This document shows, piece after piece, positions 31,277 through 40,828 of a DNA stretch of 64,000 nt; positions within the stretch are counted from its first letter, which is position 1; each line of letters starts with the position of its first letter. The notes below the pieces were generated by a model, which saw nothing but the letters and a program-made list of their open reading frames with translations, was not told where the DNA came from and searched no databases. Source of the stretch: Serratia sp. Ag1. Lineage in GTDB: Bacteria; Pseudomonadota; Gammaproteobacteria; Enterobacterales; Enterobacteriaceae. Both the position numbers and the translations under genes were made by a program. Location of the stretch: assembly GCF_000743355.1 (NCBI RefSeq), contig NZ_JQEI01000014.1, forward strand, positions 62,001-126,000, written 5' to 3'.

Positions 31277-32689
31277 TTACAGCACGTGAACTGAAGCCGT
31301 ATTGGTGGTGCCACTCGGTACCAAAGCACCAGAAACCATTACCACAACATCGCCTTTTTGTGCCAGACCACTGGCTAGCGCCGCTTCTTTACCGATGCGA
31401 TAGAAATCATCGGTTGAGGCGATTTCTTTCACCATCTGGGTCACTACGCCTTTGCTCAGGATCAGTTGGCGTGCGGTGATTTCGTTGGTAGTCAGCGCCA
31501 GAATAACGGCGTTAGGGAAGTATTTACGCACGGATTTAGCCGATTTACCGCCGCTGGTAGCCACCACGATCAACGGCGCGTCCAGTTTCTCTGCCGTTTC
31601 GACAGCACCACGGCAAACGGCTTCGGTGATGCGCAGTTTGCGATTGTCATTCAGGGTGTCGATACGGCTTGGCATGACGCGATCGGTGCGTTCGCAGATC
31701 GTCGCCATGATAGTCACGGCTTCCAGCGGGTATTTACCCTTGGCACTTTCACCAGACAACATCACGGCATCGGTGCCATCCAGAATGGCGTTAGCCACGT
31801 CGCCGGCTTCAGCACGGGTAGGGCGCGGGTTTTTGATCATCGAATCCAGCATCTGGGTGGCGGTAATGACCACTTTGCGAGCGCGGTTACATTTTTCGAT
31901 CATCATCTTTTGGGCGAAAATCACTTCCTCAACCGGGATCTCAACCCCCAGATCGCCACGTGCAACCATGATGCCGTCAGACGCTTCGAGGATTTCGTCG
32001 AAGTTGTTCAGGCCTTCCTGGTTTTCAATTTTGGAGATGATCTGGATGTTTTCACCGCCGTGCGCTTTCAAATGTTCACGGATCTCAAGCACATCGGAAC
32101 GTTTACGGATGAATGACGCGGCAACGAAGTCGACACCTTGCTCGCAACCGAAGATCAGGTCGAGCTTGTCTTTTTCTGCCAGAGCTGGCAGCTGGATGGA
32201 AACGCCCGGCAGGTTAACGCCTTTGTTTTCGCCCAAATCGCCGTTGTTCAGTACCTTACAAACCACTTCTTTTTCAGTGATGGCGGTAACTTCCATACCG
32301 ATCAGACCATCATCCACCAGCACGGTGTTACCCACTTTCAGGTCGGCAGCAAAGCCAGGGTAGGTGACGGCAACGCGTTCTTTATTGCCGATAACGCTTT
32401 GGTCGGTGGTAAAGGTAAACGTCTGGCCAGCAACCAGCGCGGCGTCGGTGCCGCCTTCCAGTTTCATCGTGCGGATTTCCGGGCCTTTGGTGTCCAACAG
32501 AATGCCCGCAGTTTTACCGGTTTTCGCCATCACCGCGCGCATGTTCTTGATGCGGTTGCCATGTTCTTCATAGTCGCCATGGGAAAAGTTAAGGCGCATT
32601 ACGTTCATACCTGCGTTCAGCAGGCTGGTCAGCATTTCTTCCGATTCGGTTTTAGGGCCGATGGTGCAAACAATTTTGGTCTTTTTCAT
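31277..32689 (-). CDS. pykF: Pyruvate kinase I
   Basis: Converts PEP and ADP to pyruvate and ATP; the fructose-1,6-bisphosphate-activated isozyme of lower glycolysis. 470 residues as in E. coli. Conserved are [47 protein letters not shown] (active-site Lys), [12 protein letters not shown] and TAQM-type ATQMLDSMI. Upstream lie a consensus -10 and a Cra site placed for repression, opposite in sign to ppsA in this window. Confidence 0.98.
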   Translation of the reverse strand: MKKTKIVCTIGPKTESEEMLTSLLNAGMNVMRLNFSHGDYEEHGNRIKNMRAVMAKTGKTAGILLDTKGPEIRTMKLEGGTDAALVAGQTFTFTTDQSVIGNKERVAVTYPGFAADLKVGNTVLVDDGLIGMEVTAITEKEVVCKVLNNGDLGENKGVNLPGVSIQLPALAEKDKLDLIFGCEQGVDFVAASFIRKRSDVLEIREHLKAHGGENIQIISKIENQEGLNNFDEILEASDGIMVARGDLGVEIPVEEVIFAQKMMIEKCNRARKVVITATQMLDSMIKNPRPTRAEAGDVANAILDGTDAVMLSGESAKGKYPLEAVTIMATICERTDRVMPSRIDTLNDNRKLRITEAVCRGAVETAEKLDAPLIVVATSGGKSAKSVRKYFPNAVILALTTNEITARQLILSKGVVTQMVKEIASTDDFYRIGKEAALASGLAQKGDVVVMVSGALVPSGTTNTASVHVL

Positions 32690-33124
32690 GACGATTTTTC
32701 TACAAGTTGTGATGGATGATAAAACTAACGGTACCGAAGGCTAAACCATCGGTAAGGGATTTGAAGCGAACCTGGTAGTGCAAAACATAGTTAAGAATAG
32801 GTGACCACAGTGGAAATGATGTGGAAAAATTCAGCCGCTGCTGAGGCGCGGGTATGCTGCGCATAAGGATGGGATGAGAAATTGTGGTTATTGCGTTTTC
32901 GCAGATCAAGGGCTGAAACCATTCAACTGAAAGACGTGGCGCATTATAAGGGCTCTGTGATGGGAAACAAAACAAAAAACCGATGTGTATGGCAGGTTTA
33001 GTCAAATCAGGAGCAAATGTGGCGCAAATGCAAATCAGCGGTATCGGTTTGTTGCGCAAATAACCTTACTGTAAATAATTTGGGCAAGTACCAGGAAGAA
33101 ATTGCCGGGGAATCACTGCGTTAT
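32690..33124 (-). promoter_or_regulatory. pykF leader and promoter region
   Basis: 435 bp without a supported gene. On the minus strand it holds a -10 TATAAT (32943-32948) with a poor -35 TTGTTT (32965-32970), giving a start near 32936 and a leader of about 245 nt. A Cra site lies at 32912-32925, just downstream of the start. The part above 32970 shows nothing definite. Confidence 0.65.
32912..32925 (+). promoter_or_regulatory. Cra (FruR) site in pykF promoter
   Basis: GCTGAAACCATTCA fits the Cra consensus RSTGAAWCSNTHHW at every position. It is centred about 17 bp downstream of the predicted pykF start, a repressing position. E. coli pykF is a known Cra-repressed gene. Confidence 0.75.
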
Positions 33125-33430
33125 TCAGGCGGGTTGTGGAATTTCCAACAGGCTACCTGCCACCAGGCAAAAACAACCAAATGGGGTTGCCGCAGGGATT
33201 TGCAGCGTTTCACCAGCAAAAACGGTATGGATATCGTTAGCTACGGTAAATTCAAACTCACCGGAAATTACATAGATTTGCTGCGAATAGGGCCGTTTCT
33301 GCAACTGACCAAATGTACCAGCACTGAATTTTACTTCCGTGGCGGGAGTTTGGTCATTTATTCGCCCTTCACGGCGGGCAAGGCCGTTATCGAGAAATGC
33401 GAATGGTGTCTCTGCTTTAAATTTCAACAT
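33125..33430 (-). CDS. Small cupin-fold protein without metal ligands
   Basis: 101 residues from ATG 33430: MLKFKAETPFAFLDNGLARR to the end SLLEIPQPA. The pattern QIYVISGEFEFTVAN...TVFAGETLQIPAATPFG is the single-domain cupin beta-barrel, but the HxH and Glu of motif 1 read RPYSQQ and the His of motif 2 reads Phe, so it probably binds no metal. The open frame runs back through the tRNA gene to 33613; that part is not coding. No good ribosome site is visible before 33430, so the start is uncertain. Function unknown. Confidence 0.65.
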   Translation of the reverse strand: MLKFKAETPFAFLDNGLARREGRINDQTPATEVKFSAGTFGQLQKRPYSQQIYVISGEFEFTVANDIHTVFAGETLQIPAATPFGCFCLVAGSLLEIPQPA

Positions 33431-33573
33431 AGAGGGAACGGCCTTTAACTGATTATTGCGCTGATAATACCTGATGCAACCGCGCCGGGCTATCTGCCAA
33501 AACAGCGTCGATAGTGGAGTAATAGGATTGATGGTAAATGCAGAGCAGGGAGAACACGCTGAATGAAAAGAAT

Positions 33574-33650
33574 TGGTGCGTCCGAATGGACTCGAACCAT
33601 CGACCCCCACCATGTCAAGGTGGTGCTCTAACCAACTGAGCTACGGACGC
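33574..33650 (-). tRNA. valW: tRNA-Val(GAC)
   Basis: 77-nt cloverleaf on the minus strand starting GCGTCCGTAGCTCAGTTGG and ending with an encoded CCA. The anticodon loop TTGACAT gives anticodon GAC (33614-33616), valine. The second of a tandem pair; gene symbols follow E. coli valVW, which lie in the same gene neighbourhood. Confidence 0.96.
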
Positions 33651-33671
33651 ACTGAACTACCTACAGGAATT

Positions 33672-33748
33672 TGGTGCGTCCGAATGGACTCGAACCATCG
33701 ACCCCCACCATGTCAAGGTGGTGCTCTAACCAACTGAGCTACGGACGC
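33672..33748 (-). tRNA. valV: tRNA-Val(GAC)
   Basis: 77 nt, identical in sequence to the copy at 33574-33650 and separated from it by 21 bp. Anticodon GAC, CCA encoded. It is promoter-proximal, so both are probably cut from one transcript. Confidence 0.96.
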
Positions 33749-33785
33749 ATCTTTTCCTGCCTGTCATGGCTGACAGCGGGGACGA

Positions 33786-33814
33786 ATATTAACGAGCTAC
33801 CCGCTTGCTGGCAA
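33786..33814 (-). promoter_or_regulatory. Promoter for the tRNA-Val pair
   Basis: On the minus strand TTGCCA (33809-33814), 17-nt spacer, TAATAT (33786-33791), followed by the GC-rich TCGTCCCCGCTG discriminator common at stable-RNA promoters. Confidence 0.7.
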
Positions 33815-33939
33815 GGGGAAAAGTACAATTTTATCCGGTATTTCACGCGATTGCTGAGCTTATGCGCAGCGAGGCGGTTTTTTCTGCAAAGATTGATGAG
33901 GAACTCGCCGGCCTGCACGGTACAAACCGGCGGAGAGTT

Positions 33940-35316
33940 TTAGCGGGTGGAGCGCTGCAGGATCATGGCGGCAGGTTGCCGCTGCAGCCAGCGCATGCGC
34001 AACGCCATCATGATCGCGGCAAACGTCAGGCCGATGATAAAACCGGTCCAGAAACCGCTTGGCCCCATGGCTGGGACAATGTAGTCCGTCAGCGCCAGCA
34101 GATAACCGCTGGGCAGCCCCAGCACCCAGTAAGCGATAAACGTGATGTAGAAGATCGAGCGCGTGTCTTTATAGCCCCGCAGGATACCGCTGCCGATAAC
34201 CTGCACCGAATCGGAGATCTGATAAATCGCTGCCAACAGCATCAGGTGTGACGCCATAGCCACCACCTCTGGGCTATCGTTGTACAGCAGAGCGATAGGT
34301 TCACGGAATGTCGCAGTGAACAATGCGGTACAACACGCCATGGCAATCCCGACGCCAATGGCCGAATAAGCCGCCACCCGCGCGGCTTCGACAGAACCCT
34401 CACCCAAACGATGCCCGACGCGGATAGTGGCGCCGACCCCGAGTGACAGAGGCAGTACAAACATCAGGGCACTGAAGTTCAACGCAATCTGATGCCCGGC
34501 AACGGAAACGATACCGAGTGGGGAAACCAGTAGCGCGACGATGGCAAACAGCGTCACTTCAAAAAACAGGGCCAGCGCTATTGGCATGCCAAGCCCCGTC
34601 AGGCGCTTCAAGGTGGGCCAATCCGGGCCTCGGTGCTGGCCTGCCGTCAGTTTGATGTCACGCTGTGACGGCGCGCGTTTTGCATACCAACGCATCAGCA
34701 GGAACATGATCCAGTACACGCTGCCGGTGGCCACGCCGCAACCAACGCCCCCCATTTCAGGCATGCCGAATTTGCCGTAAATGAAGATGTAGTTAATAGG
34801 GATATTAACCAGCAGGCCGATAAAGCCGATCACCATGCCAGGTTTGGTTTTTGACAGGCCCTCACATTGGTTACGCACCACTTGAAAGAACAGGTAGCCG
34901 GGTGCTCCCCACATAATGGCATGTAAGTAACCGACGGCTTTTTCTGCCAGCATGGGATCAATATTGTGCATCATGTCGATCACGAATTTACTGTTGTAAA
35001 TCGCGACGATGATCAACGCCGAAACGCCAGAGGCCAGCCAAAAGCCTTGCCGCACCTGGTGGGCGATGCGATCGCGACGGCCTGCACCGTTCAGTTGCGC
35101 AATCACTGGGGTTAGTGCCAGCAGCAGGCCGTGACCAAACAGAAGAGCAGGCAGCCAGATAGACGTGCCGACGGCCACAGCGGCCATATCGGTGGCACTG
35201 TAAGCACCGGCCATGATGGTATCGACGACACCCATCGCGGTTTGCGATATTTGCGCGATGATTACTGGGATCGCAAGAGCCAACAAACTACGCGCTTCAA
35301 TGAAGTACTTCTGCAC
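33940..35316 (-). CDS. mdtK: MATE family multidrug efflux protein MdtK (NorM)
   Basis: Inner-membrane Na+- or H+-driven exporter of cationic drugs and fluoroquinolones. 458 residues (E. coli 457) with 12 predicted helices in two related halves. Family features include [20 protein letters not shown] near the N-terminus and [17 protein letters not shown] in the middle. Divergent from ribE with a 237-bp gap. A GC-rich CGCCGG/CCGGCG pair at 33906-33932 follows the stop but has no T tract. Confidence 0.95.
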   Translation of the reverse strand: MQKYFIEARSLLALAIPVIIAQISQTAMGVVDTIMAGAYSATDMAAVAVGTSIWLPALLFGHGLLLALTPVIAQLNGAGRRDRIAHQVRQGFWLASGVSALIIVAIYNSKFVIDMMHNIDPMLAEKAVGYLHAIMWGAPGYLFFQVVRNQCEGLSKTKPGMVIGFIGLLVNIPINYIFIYGKFGMPEMGGVGCGVATGSVYWIMFLLMRWYAKRAPSQRDIKLTAGQHRGPDWPTLKRLTGLGMPIALALFFEVTLFAIVALLVSPLGIVSVAGHQIALNFSALMFVLPLSLGVGATIRVGHRLGEGSVEAARVAAYSAIGVGIAMACCTALFTATFREPIALLYNDSPEVVAMASHLMLLAAIYQISDSVQVIGSGILRGYKDTRSIFYITFIAYWVLGLPSGYLLALTDYIVPAMGPSGFWTGFIIGLTFAAIMMALRMRWLQRQPAAMILQRSTR

Positions 35317-35553
35317 GCATACACCTTTTTATTATTTATGATGAAGAGGGGGTTACCATCAGCGGGCAACAATTAAAAATAGCGGATATTTGTCGAAAAG
35401 ATTGTACCTGCTCGGCGTCCTTAAGCAAATCTTGTGACGTAATAGTTATTAAATGTGCAAATGCAGTTTTTTTGCCGCAGCGAATTTGGTTTTCCGCGTT
35501 AACTGGGGCAAACTGCTTATAGCGCTTTGAACACATTCAGAAAAGAGGCCTAC

Positions 35554-36204
35554 ATGTTTACCGGTATTGTGCAAGGCACCGCTGTGTTGGTTGCCGTCGA
35601 TGAAAAACCTAATTTTCGTACTCATATTATTGAAATGCCTAGTGAACTGTTACCGGGGTTGGAACTGGGCGCATCGGTTGCCCATAATGGTTGCTGCCTG
35701 ACGGTCACCGCTATCGAAGGTAACCGCGTCAGTTTTGATCTGATCAAGGAAACGTTGCGTTTGACTAATCTCGGTGAATTAAAAACGGGAGATAAGGTCA
35801 ACGTTGAGAGAGCGGCCAAATTCAGTGATGAAATTGGTGGGCACCTGATGTCCGGTCATATTATTTGTACTGCCGAAATCGCCAAAATTTATACCTCAGA
35901 AAATAATCGCCAGATCTGGCTGCGCATGCCGAGCACCGAGCTGATGAAATATGTGCTGCATAAGGGGTTCATCGGTATTGACGGGATTAGCCTCACCATC
36001 GGTGAAGTGATAAATAACCGTTTCTGTGTGCACTTGATTCCGGAAACGCTGGCGCGCACTACGCTGGGCAAAAGGCGTTTAGGCGATAAAGTGAATATCG
36101 AGATTGATCCACAAACTCAAGCAGTGGTCGATACCGTTGAACGAGTGCTGGCGAGCCGTGAAGCAGCGATAGAAGCCGAAAAAGCGTTGATACCAAAAGC
36201 TTGA
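35554..36204 (+). CDS. ribE: Riboflavin synthase alpha chain
   Basis: Dismutates two 6,7-dimethyl-8-ribityllumazine molecules to riboflavin, the last step of the pathway. 216 residues from ATG 35554, with AAAGAGG upstream; the frame runs back to 35527 but MFTGIVQGT is the invariant N-terminus. Two lumazine-binding barrels are seen (about 1-97 and 98-195) with NGCCLTV and [13 protein letters not shown] in the first and DGISLT in the second. Called ribC in older E. coli maps. Confidence 0.97.
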   Translation: MFTGIVQGTAVLVAVDEKPNFRTHIIEMPSELLPGLELGASVAHNGCCLTVTAIEGNRVSFDLIKETLRLTNLGELKTGDKVNVERAAKFSDEIGGHLMSGHIICTAEIAKIYTSENNRQIWLRMPSTELMKYVLHKGFIGIDGISLTIGEVINNRFCVHLIPETLARTTLGKRRLGDKVNIEIDPQTQAVVDTVERVLASREAAIEAEKALIPKA

Positions 36205-36220
36205 TGATTATCGGTCATTA

Positions 36221-36247
36221 AAAGAGCCCCGGTCACGCCGGGGTTTT
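36221..36247. terminator. Bidirectional terminator between ribE and punC
   Basis: CCCCGG (36227-36232), loop TCACG, CCGGGG (36238-36243), flanked by A on the left and TTTT on the right. Serves two convergent genes. Confidence 0.85.
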
Positions 36248-36264
36248 CATTTTTATGGCGGAAA

Positions 36265-37488
36265 TTATGAGGGCGAATCGGCATGTTTCTGCCGGATAAT
36301 CAGTTCCTCGGCCTCTTCCTTCCCGCGCTGAATCATGTAACCCAAGGCAGCCAAGACAACCGTTGCCACCATCACGGTCACCGTCGCCTGCAGCGGTTGG
36401 GCGATAAATGCCGAAACCACCATACTTGCGATAAAACACAACCCCAACTGCAGCGTATTCTGCAGCGCTGCGGCCTTACCACTGTTATGCGGGAAGGGTA
36501 GCAATGCATTGGCCACCAGAATCGGATAACTGGCACCGTTAACCAATGCCATAAAACAGAATGGGATCAGCAGGCTGGTTAATGTCGGTTGACTCAAGGT
36601 GGCAACCAGATACAACGCCACCATACTGATTCCATACGCTAACAGCAGCCATGGTAACAAGGTCTTACCCGAAAGGCGGTTTAACGCGGCACGACAGCCA
36701 TAGCCGCCTAATAAAAAGGCCAATGTCTGTGGGACATAACTCAGGCCAATATCGTTCGGGCTATAGCCCATCTCGCCGAGAATAAACGGGGAACCGGTCA
36801 GCCAGGCAAAGAAGCTGGCTGAACAAGCGGCAAAGATCATCACATTACCGCTGAAAACCGGAGATTTCAGGATCTGCAGAAAGCTGATATTGGGTTTTTT
36901 ATCGGCAGAAGGTACGACTCTTGCCGATTCTTTCAGCAACAAAGTGGGTACAAACAGCAATGCAGAGATACCCAGCAGGACGGTAAAGATCGCTCGCCAG
37001 CCCATATGATTCAGCAACCAGGCGCCGACCAGCGGAGCCAAGGCAGGGGAAAGCGCCACCAAGGGCATGATGGTGGCAAAAATGCGGTTCACTTTGCCGT
37101 CGCGATAACGGTCAACCACGATGGCCTGCCAGGTGACGGCAGCAGAACAGACGCCAATCGCTTGAATAAAACGCAGTGACCACAGTTGTACGGCATTCTG
37201 CACCCACAGCATCCCCAAGCAGCCAAGGGCAAATAGCGCCAAGCCAATCAGCAGCACAGGTCTACGGCCTAGACGATCGGAAAGCGGCCCCCAGACTAAC
37301 TGGGCAAAGGCGAAACCCGCAAGAAAGATACTCAAGCTGGCGCTGATGGCTCCGGCAGAGATTTGCAAGTCTTGCTGCATAGCACCAAAGGCGGGTAGAT
37401 ACATATCGGTCGCCAGATAACCCAACATACTCAGGCCGGCGAGATAAAACATAAATCCAAAATTTCGCATGGTATTTCTCATTAACAT
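36265..37488 (-). CDS. punC: MFS purine nucleoside transporter PunC (YdhC)
   Basis: 12-helix major facilitator of 407 residues in the Bcr/CflA-like drug-transporter family; E. coli PunC (403) imports adenosine and other purine nucleosides. [19 protein letters not shown] is the MFS motif A after helix 2; [20 protein letters not shown] is strongly conserved with YdhC. Starts at 37488, 37482 or 37470 are all possible; GAGA 6 nt before 37470 and the family alignment make the shorter form credible. Divergent from its predicted activator punR. E. coli has cfa between ribE and this gene; it is absent here. Confidence 0.88.
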   Translation of the reverse strand: MLMRNTMRNFGFMFYLAGLSMLGYLATDMYLPAFGAMQQDLQISAGAISASLSIFLAGFAFAQLVWGPLSDRLGRRPVLLIGLALFALGCLGMLWVQNAVQLWSLRFIQAIGVCSAAVTWQAIVVDRYRDGKVNRIFATIMPLVALSPALAPLVGAWLLNHMGWRAIFTVLLGISALLFVPTLLLKESARVVPSADKKPNISFLQILKSPVFSGNVMIFAACSASFFAWLTGSPFILGEMGYSPNDIGLSYVPQTLAFLLGGYGCRAALNRLSGKTLLPWLLLAYGISMVALYLVATLSQPTLTSLLIPFCFMALVNGASYPILVANALLPFPHNSGKAAALQNTLQLGLCFIASMVVSAFIAQPLQATVTVMVATVVLAALGYMIQRGKEEAEELIIRQKHADSPS

Positions 37489-37596
37489 TTTCTTAATACA
37501 GATTTTTTAGCGCCGGCAAGTGTATCCGGCTGGATCTCTGCTTGTGAAACGGTAATATTTGCTAGGTGCTGTTAAAAAAATTGAAGGCAAAAGACG

Positions 37597-38535
37597 ATGT
37601 GGTCTGAATATTCGCTTGATGTGGTGGATGCGGTGGCACGTACCGGCAGTTTTAGCGCCGCGGCACAGGAACTGCATCGCGTGCCGTCGGCGGTGAGTTA
37701 TACCGTGCGGCAACTGGAACAATGGTTGGCGGTTCCGCTGTTTGAACGTCGTCACCGAGACGTGGAACTGACGCCGGCTGGTGCGCTGTTTGTAAAAGAA
37801 GCGCGTGCTGTTATCAAAAAAATGCTTGATACGCGTCGCCAGTGCCAGCAGGTCGCCAATGGTTGGCGCGGGCAGTTAAAGATTGCGGTGGATATCATTG
37901 TTAAGCCGCAGCGCAGCCGCCAACTGGTGCTGGACTTTTATCGCCATTTCCCTGATGTGGAGTTGATGGTGCAACCTGAAGTGTTCAATGGCGTCTGGGA
38001 TGCGCTGGTGGATGGCCGGGCGGAAATGGCAATCGGTGCTACGCGTGCCGTGCCGGTGGGCGGTGGTTTTGCATTTCGTGATATGGGCTTTATGAATTGG
38101 CTGTGTGTGGTGAACGCCATGCACCCGCTGGCGGCGTTGAGCGGGCCGTTGCGTAACGAACAGTTGCGGCCATATCCTTCTCTGTTGCTGGAGGATACTT
38201 CGCGCAATCTGCCTAAACGAGTGACCTGGTCACTGGATAATCAGCGCAGGTTCACGGTTCCTGATTGGGTTTCAGCCGTTGATTGCCTGCGGGCTGGGCT
38301 ATGCGTCGGTATGGTGCCAGCACACCGCGTGTTGCCACTGGTGCAAAGCGGTGAATTGGTGGTATTGCAGTTACAGGAACCGTTTCCGGCCAGTGCCTGC
38401 TGCCTGACGTGGCAACAGAACGCGCAATCACCCGCGATGGCCTGGCTGCTGGAATATCTGGGTGATAGCGAAACGCTCAACCAGGAGTGGTTGAGCGAAG
38501 AGTCACCGAGCCCCATTAACGGCGATAATCAATAA
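37597..38535 (+). CDS. punR: LysR-type regulator PunR (YdhB)
   Basis: 312-residue LysR-family activator, nearly the E. coli length (310). The N-terminal winged helix [20 protein letters not shown]...[16 protein letters not shown] is almost identical to YdhB; a periplasmic-binding-like effector domain occupies about 90-300. In E. coli it activates divergent punC in response to adenosine and inosine. Its last 20 bp overlap the convergent purR. Confidence 0.93.
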   Translation: MWSEYSLDVVDAVARTGSFSAAAQELHRVPSAVSYTVRQLEQWLAVPLFERRHRDVELTPAGALFVKEARAVIKKMLDTRRQCQQVANGWRGQLKIAVDIIVKPQRSRQLVLDFYRHFPDVELMVQPEVFNGVWDALVDGRAEMAIGATRAVPVGGGFAFRDMGFMNWLCVVNAMHPLAALSGPLRNEQLRPYPSLLLEDTSRNLPKRVTWSLDNQRRFTVPDWVSAVDCLRAGLCVGMVPAHRVLPLVQSGELVVLQLQEPFPASACCLTWQQNAQSPAMAWLLEYLGDSETLNQEWLSEESPSPINGDNQ

Positions 38536-39541
38536 ACGGGCCGTCAGCCACGGAACGCCGCTCAATCAATTTGGGATGTACTTCAATCACCTGGGATTCT
38601 TCACGTTTGCTGACAATACGGTCCAGCAACATGGTGAAGGCCATTTCTCCCAAGCGCTCTTTGGGTTGGTGGATAGTGGTCAGTGCCGGGGTGAAATAGC
38701 GCGCATTACGCACGTTATCGTAACCGATCACCGAGATATCCTGCGGGACGCGCAGGCCCAGTTCATCGGCGGCACAGATAGCGCCCATTGCCATGATGTC
38801 ACCACCACAGAATACCGCAGTAGGGCGCTGTTTCTGCGACAGTATCTGGTGCATGGCTTTGTAACCCGAGTCGGGCTCAAAGTCCCCTTGGACGATCCAC
38901 TCTTCACGCACCTCAACATTGGCTTCCTTCAGCGCTTTCAGGAACCCCTGATGGCGGCCACCGCCGGTATTGCGCGACAGTTGCCCAGGAATAGCACCGA
39001 TATCACGGTGCCCACGCTCCAGCAGATAACGGCCAGCCAGATAGCCACCTTCAAAAGCGTTATCGATAATGGTATCGGTGAAATCACCGCGCGCAGCACC
39101 CCAATCCATCACCACCATTGGAATATTGCGGTAATCCTCCAGCATACCCAGCAACTGATCCGGATATTCCGAGCACATCACCAGCAGGCCGTCGACGCGC
39201 TTTTGCGCCAGCATTGCCAGATAGGCACGCTGTTTGTCGAGGTTGTTGTGCGAATTACAAAGAATCAGGGTATAGCCTTTGCTGTAGCAACTGTTCTCGA
39301 CTGCTTCGATCACTTCTGCAAAATAAGGGGCTTCGCTCGAGGTGGCAAGCAAGCCGATTGATTTGGTGTGGTTAACCTTAAGGCTACGCGCGACGGCACT
39401 TGGGGAATAGTGCAGATCTTTGATCGCAGCCCGAACAGCTTCTTTGGTTTCTTCGGCGACGAAACGCGTTTTATTGATGACGTGCGAAACGGTGGTAGTG
39501 GAAACGCCAGCGCGTTTGGCTACATCTTTAATCGTTGCCAT
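38516..39541 (-). CDS. purR: Purine repressor PurR
   Basis: LacI-family repressor of purine synthesis genes, with hypoxanthine or guanine as co-repressor. 341 residues from ATG 39541, the E. coli length; the frame continues to 39565 but [20 protein letters not shown] is the family N-terminus. Helix-turn-helix about 3-25, hinge with minor-groove leucine in [13 protein letters not shown], then the periplasmic-binding-like effector domain. A purine-operator-like sequence just upstream suggests autoregulation. The 3' end overlaps punR. Confidence 0.97.
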   Translation of the reverse strand: MATIKDVAKRAGVSTTTVSHVINKTRFVAEETKEAVRAAIKDLHYSPSAVARSLKVNHTKSIGLLATSSEAPYFAEVIEAVENSCYSKGYTLILCNSHNNLDKQRAYLAMLAQKRVDGLLVMCSEYPDQLLGMLEDYRNIPMVVMDWGAARGDFTDTIIDNAFEGGYLAGRYLLERGHRDIGAIPGQLSRNTGGGRHQGFLKALKEANVEVREEWIVQGDFEPDSGYKAMHQILSQKQRPTAVFCGGDIMAMGAICAADELGLRVPQDISVIGYDNVRNARYFTPALTTIHQPKERLGEMAFTMLLDRIVSKREESQVIEVHPKLIERRSVADGPFIDYRR

Positions 39542-39817
39542 GTAAAGAATGACTCCTGAACCCACATGTTACAGCATGTGAGTATGATGTTAATCGTTTG
39601 CCTGCGCCTACCCATCGTCTATAGCCCCCTTCTCCAGAGAAGCGGAGGCTGAGTTTTTAGTGTGAGGTCGTAAGCTGCTTAAGCAGGGGGGCATTTGCCG
39701 GTACGCAGTTGTGAACTGCGAATTTTGTCCCATCTTAGCGCAAAGTGGAAGATCTATTCGGTATTATAACGCGTGAAATGATAACAAGATTTTAATCACG
39801 AACTGAGAGAAAATGAT
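39542..39817 (-). promoter_or_regulatory. purR leader and promoter region
   Basis: This gene-free stretch runs from purR to the ynhF promoter. It holds a PurR operator-like site (39588-39603), inverted repeats CACATG/CATGTG (39563-39580), CTGCTTAAGCAG (39675-39686) and CGCAGTT/AACTGCG (39704-39720), and a consensus minus-strand -10 TATAAT at 39763-39768. If that promoter is used, the purR leader is about 210 nt. Confidence 0.5.
39588..39603 (-). promoter_or_regulatory. PurR operator-like site upstream of purR
   Basis: On the minus strand AGGCAAACGATTAACA retains the GCAAACG half of the PurR consensus ACGCAAACGTTTGCGT; the second half is degenerate. E. coli purR is autoregulated through similar imperfect operators. 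Confidence 0.6.
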
Positions 39818-39847
39818 TTGACGCATTAATAGTGTGGATTTTATGCT
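39818..39847 (+). promoter_or_regulatory. Candidate ynhF promoter
   Basis: TTGACG (39818-39823), 18-nt spacer, TATGCT (39842-39847), 30 bp upstream of the ynhF start codon. Confidence 0.45.
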
Positions 39848-39876
39848 TAGTAAAGCCAATCTGAGAGGGAGTCGTT

Positions 39877-39966
39877 ATGGATACCGATTTAAAGATGTCA
39901 TTGATTACCACCGTTAGTGCATTGGCAATGATCATTGCTTTCGGTTTTATCGCCGCATTAAACTAA
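39877..39966 (+). CDS. ynhF: Small membrane protein YnhF
   Basis: 29-residue hydrophobic peptide MDTDLKMSLITTVSALAMII followed by AFGFIAALN. It closely resembles E. coli YnhF (29 residues, MSTDLKFSLVTT...), an inner-membrane small protein encoded at the same place between purR and sodB. GAGGGA is 8 nt before the ATG. Its function is unknown in any species. Confidence 0.9.
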   Translation: MDTDLKMSLITTVSALAMIIAFGFIAALN

Positions 39967-39984
39967 ATTCACGCCAGAATGATA

Positions 39985-40006
39985 AAGGCGCAGCATGCTG
40001 CGCCTT
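39985..40006. terminator. Bidirectional terminator between ynhF and sodB
   Basis: AAGGCGCAGCATGCTGCGCC plus TT is a perfect 22-bp palindrome (9-bp stem, CATG loop). Short T tracts follow on both strands. Confidence 0.75.
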
Positions 40007-40024
40007 ACTATCAAATCCCAGCCA

Positions 40025-40603
40025 TTACGCCAGATTTTTTTCAACAAACGCCCAGTTGACCAATGCCCAGAAGTTTTCCAGGTATTTTGGACGCGCATTG
40101 CGATAGTCGATGTAATAGGCATGTTCCCACACGTCAACGGTCAGCAGTGGCTTGTCTGCACCGGTCAGCGGAGTTGCCGCATTTGAGGTGTTAACGATCG
40201 CCAAGGTGCCATCTGCCTTTTTCACCAGCCAGGTCCAGCCTGCGCCAAAGTTTTTCACTGCGGCATCGGTGAACTGCTCTTTAAACGCAGCGAAAGAACC
40301 GAAGGACTTGGTGATTGCAGCAGCAACGGCACCCGTTGGTTCATTACCGCCCTGTGGTGACAGGCAGTGCCAATAGAAGGTGTGGTTCCACACTTGTGCT
40401 GCGTTGTTGAACACGCCGCCGGTTGAGGTTTTGATAATCTCTTCCAGTGTTTTGCCTTCGAACTCGCTGCCTTTCACCAGATTGTTCAGGTTAACCACAT
40501 AGGTATTGTGGTGCTTACCATAGTGGTATTCCAGGGTTTCTGCGGAAATGTGCGGTTCGAGAGCGTTCTTTTCATACGGTAATGCAGGTAATTCAAACGA
40601 CAT
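40025..40603 (-). CDS. sodB: Superoxide dismutase [Fe]
   Basis: Cytosolic iron superoxide dismutase. 192 residues from ATG 40603 (AGGAGAAA ribosome site); the frame extends to 40711 but [10 protein letters not shown] is the family start. Metal ligands are His27 (EYHYGKHH), the His of VWNHTFYW, and Asp/His of [23 protein letters not shown] motif [11 protein letters not shown] favours Fe over Mn. In E. coli this gene is iron-responsive through RyhB; I did not verify a pairing site here. Confidence 0.97.
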   Translation of the reverse strand: MSFELPALPYEKNALEPHISAETLEYHYGKHHNTYVVNLNNLVKGSEFEGKTLEEIIKTSTGGVFNNAAQVWNHTFYWHCLSPQGGNEPTGAVAAAITKSFGSFAAFKEQFTDAAVKNFGAGWTWLVKKADGTLAIVNTSNAATPLTGADKPLLTVDVWEHAYYIDYRNARPKYLENFWALVNWAFVEKNLA

Positions 40604-40828
40604 TGCTTTCTCCTTTTTATATTGCACTATTGTTCTGGCCGCCCTCAACCCGGTGGTCGAAGGTGGAAAACAGAGTTGTGATGTCTTTTTTATGGACAAT
40701 AATCTTAGCAACTTTCCGGGTGAAAAAAAGGTTTAAAGCATGTTAAGCGGCTGATTGCTTAAAGCATCGGCAGGAAAGGGCGGCTGCAGGTAAGGCTTAG
40801 CCGCCTGAGATATCACCGTGGGGAGCGA

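Noticed and set aside
31452..32363. 303-codon frame antisense to pykF
   Set aside because: Ser/Arg-rich shadow of pykF; nothing recognisable.
33671..33943. 90-codon frame running through a tRNA gene
   Set aside because: Begins in the 3' end of tRNA-Val on the opposite strand; a tRNA artefact.
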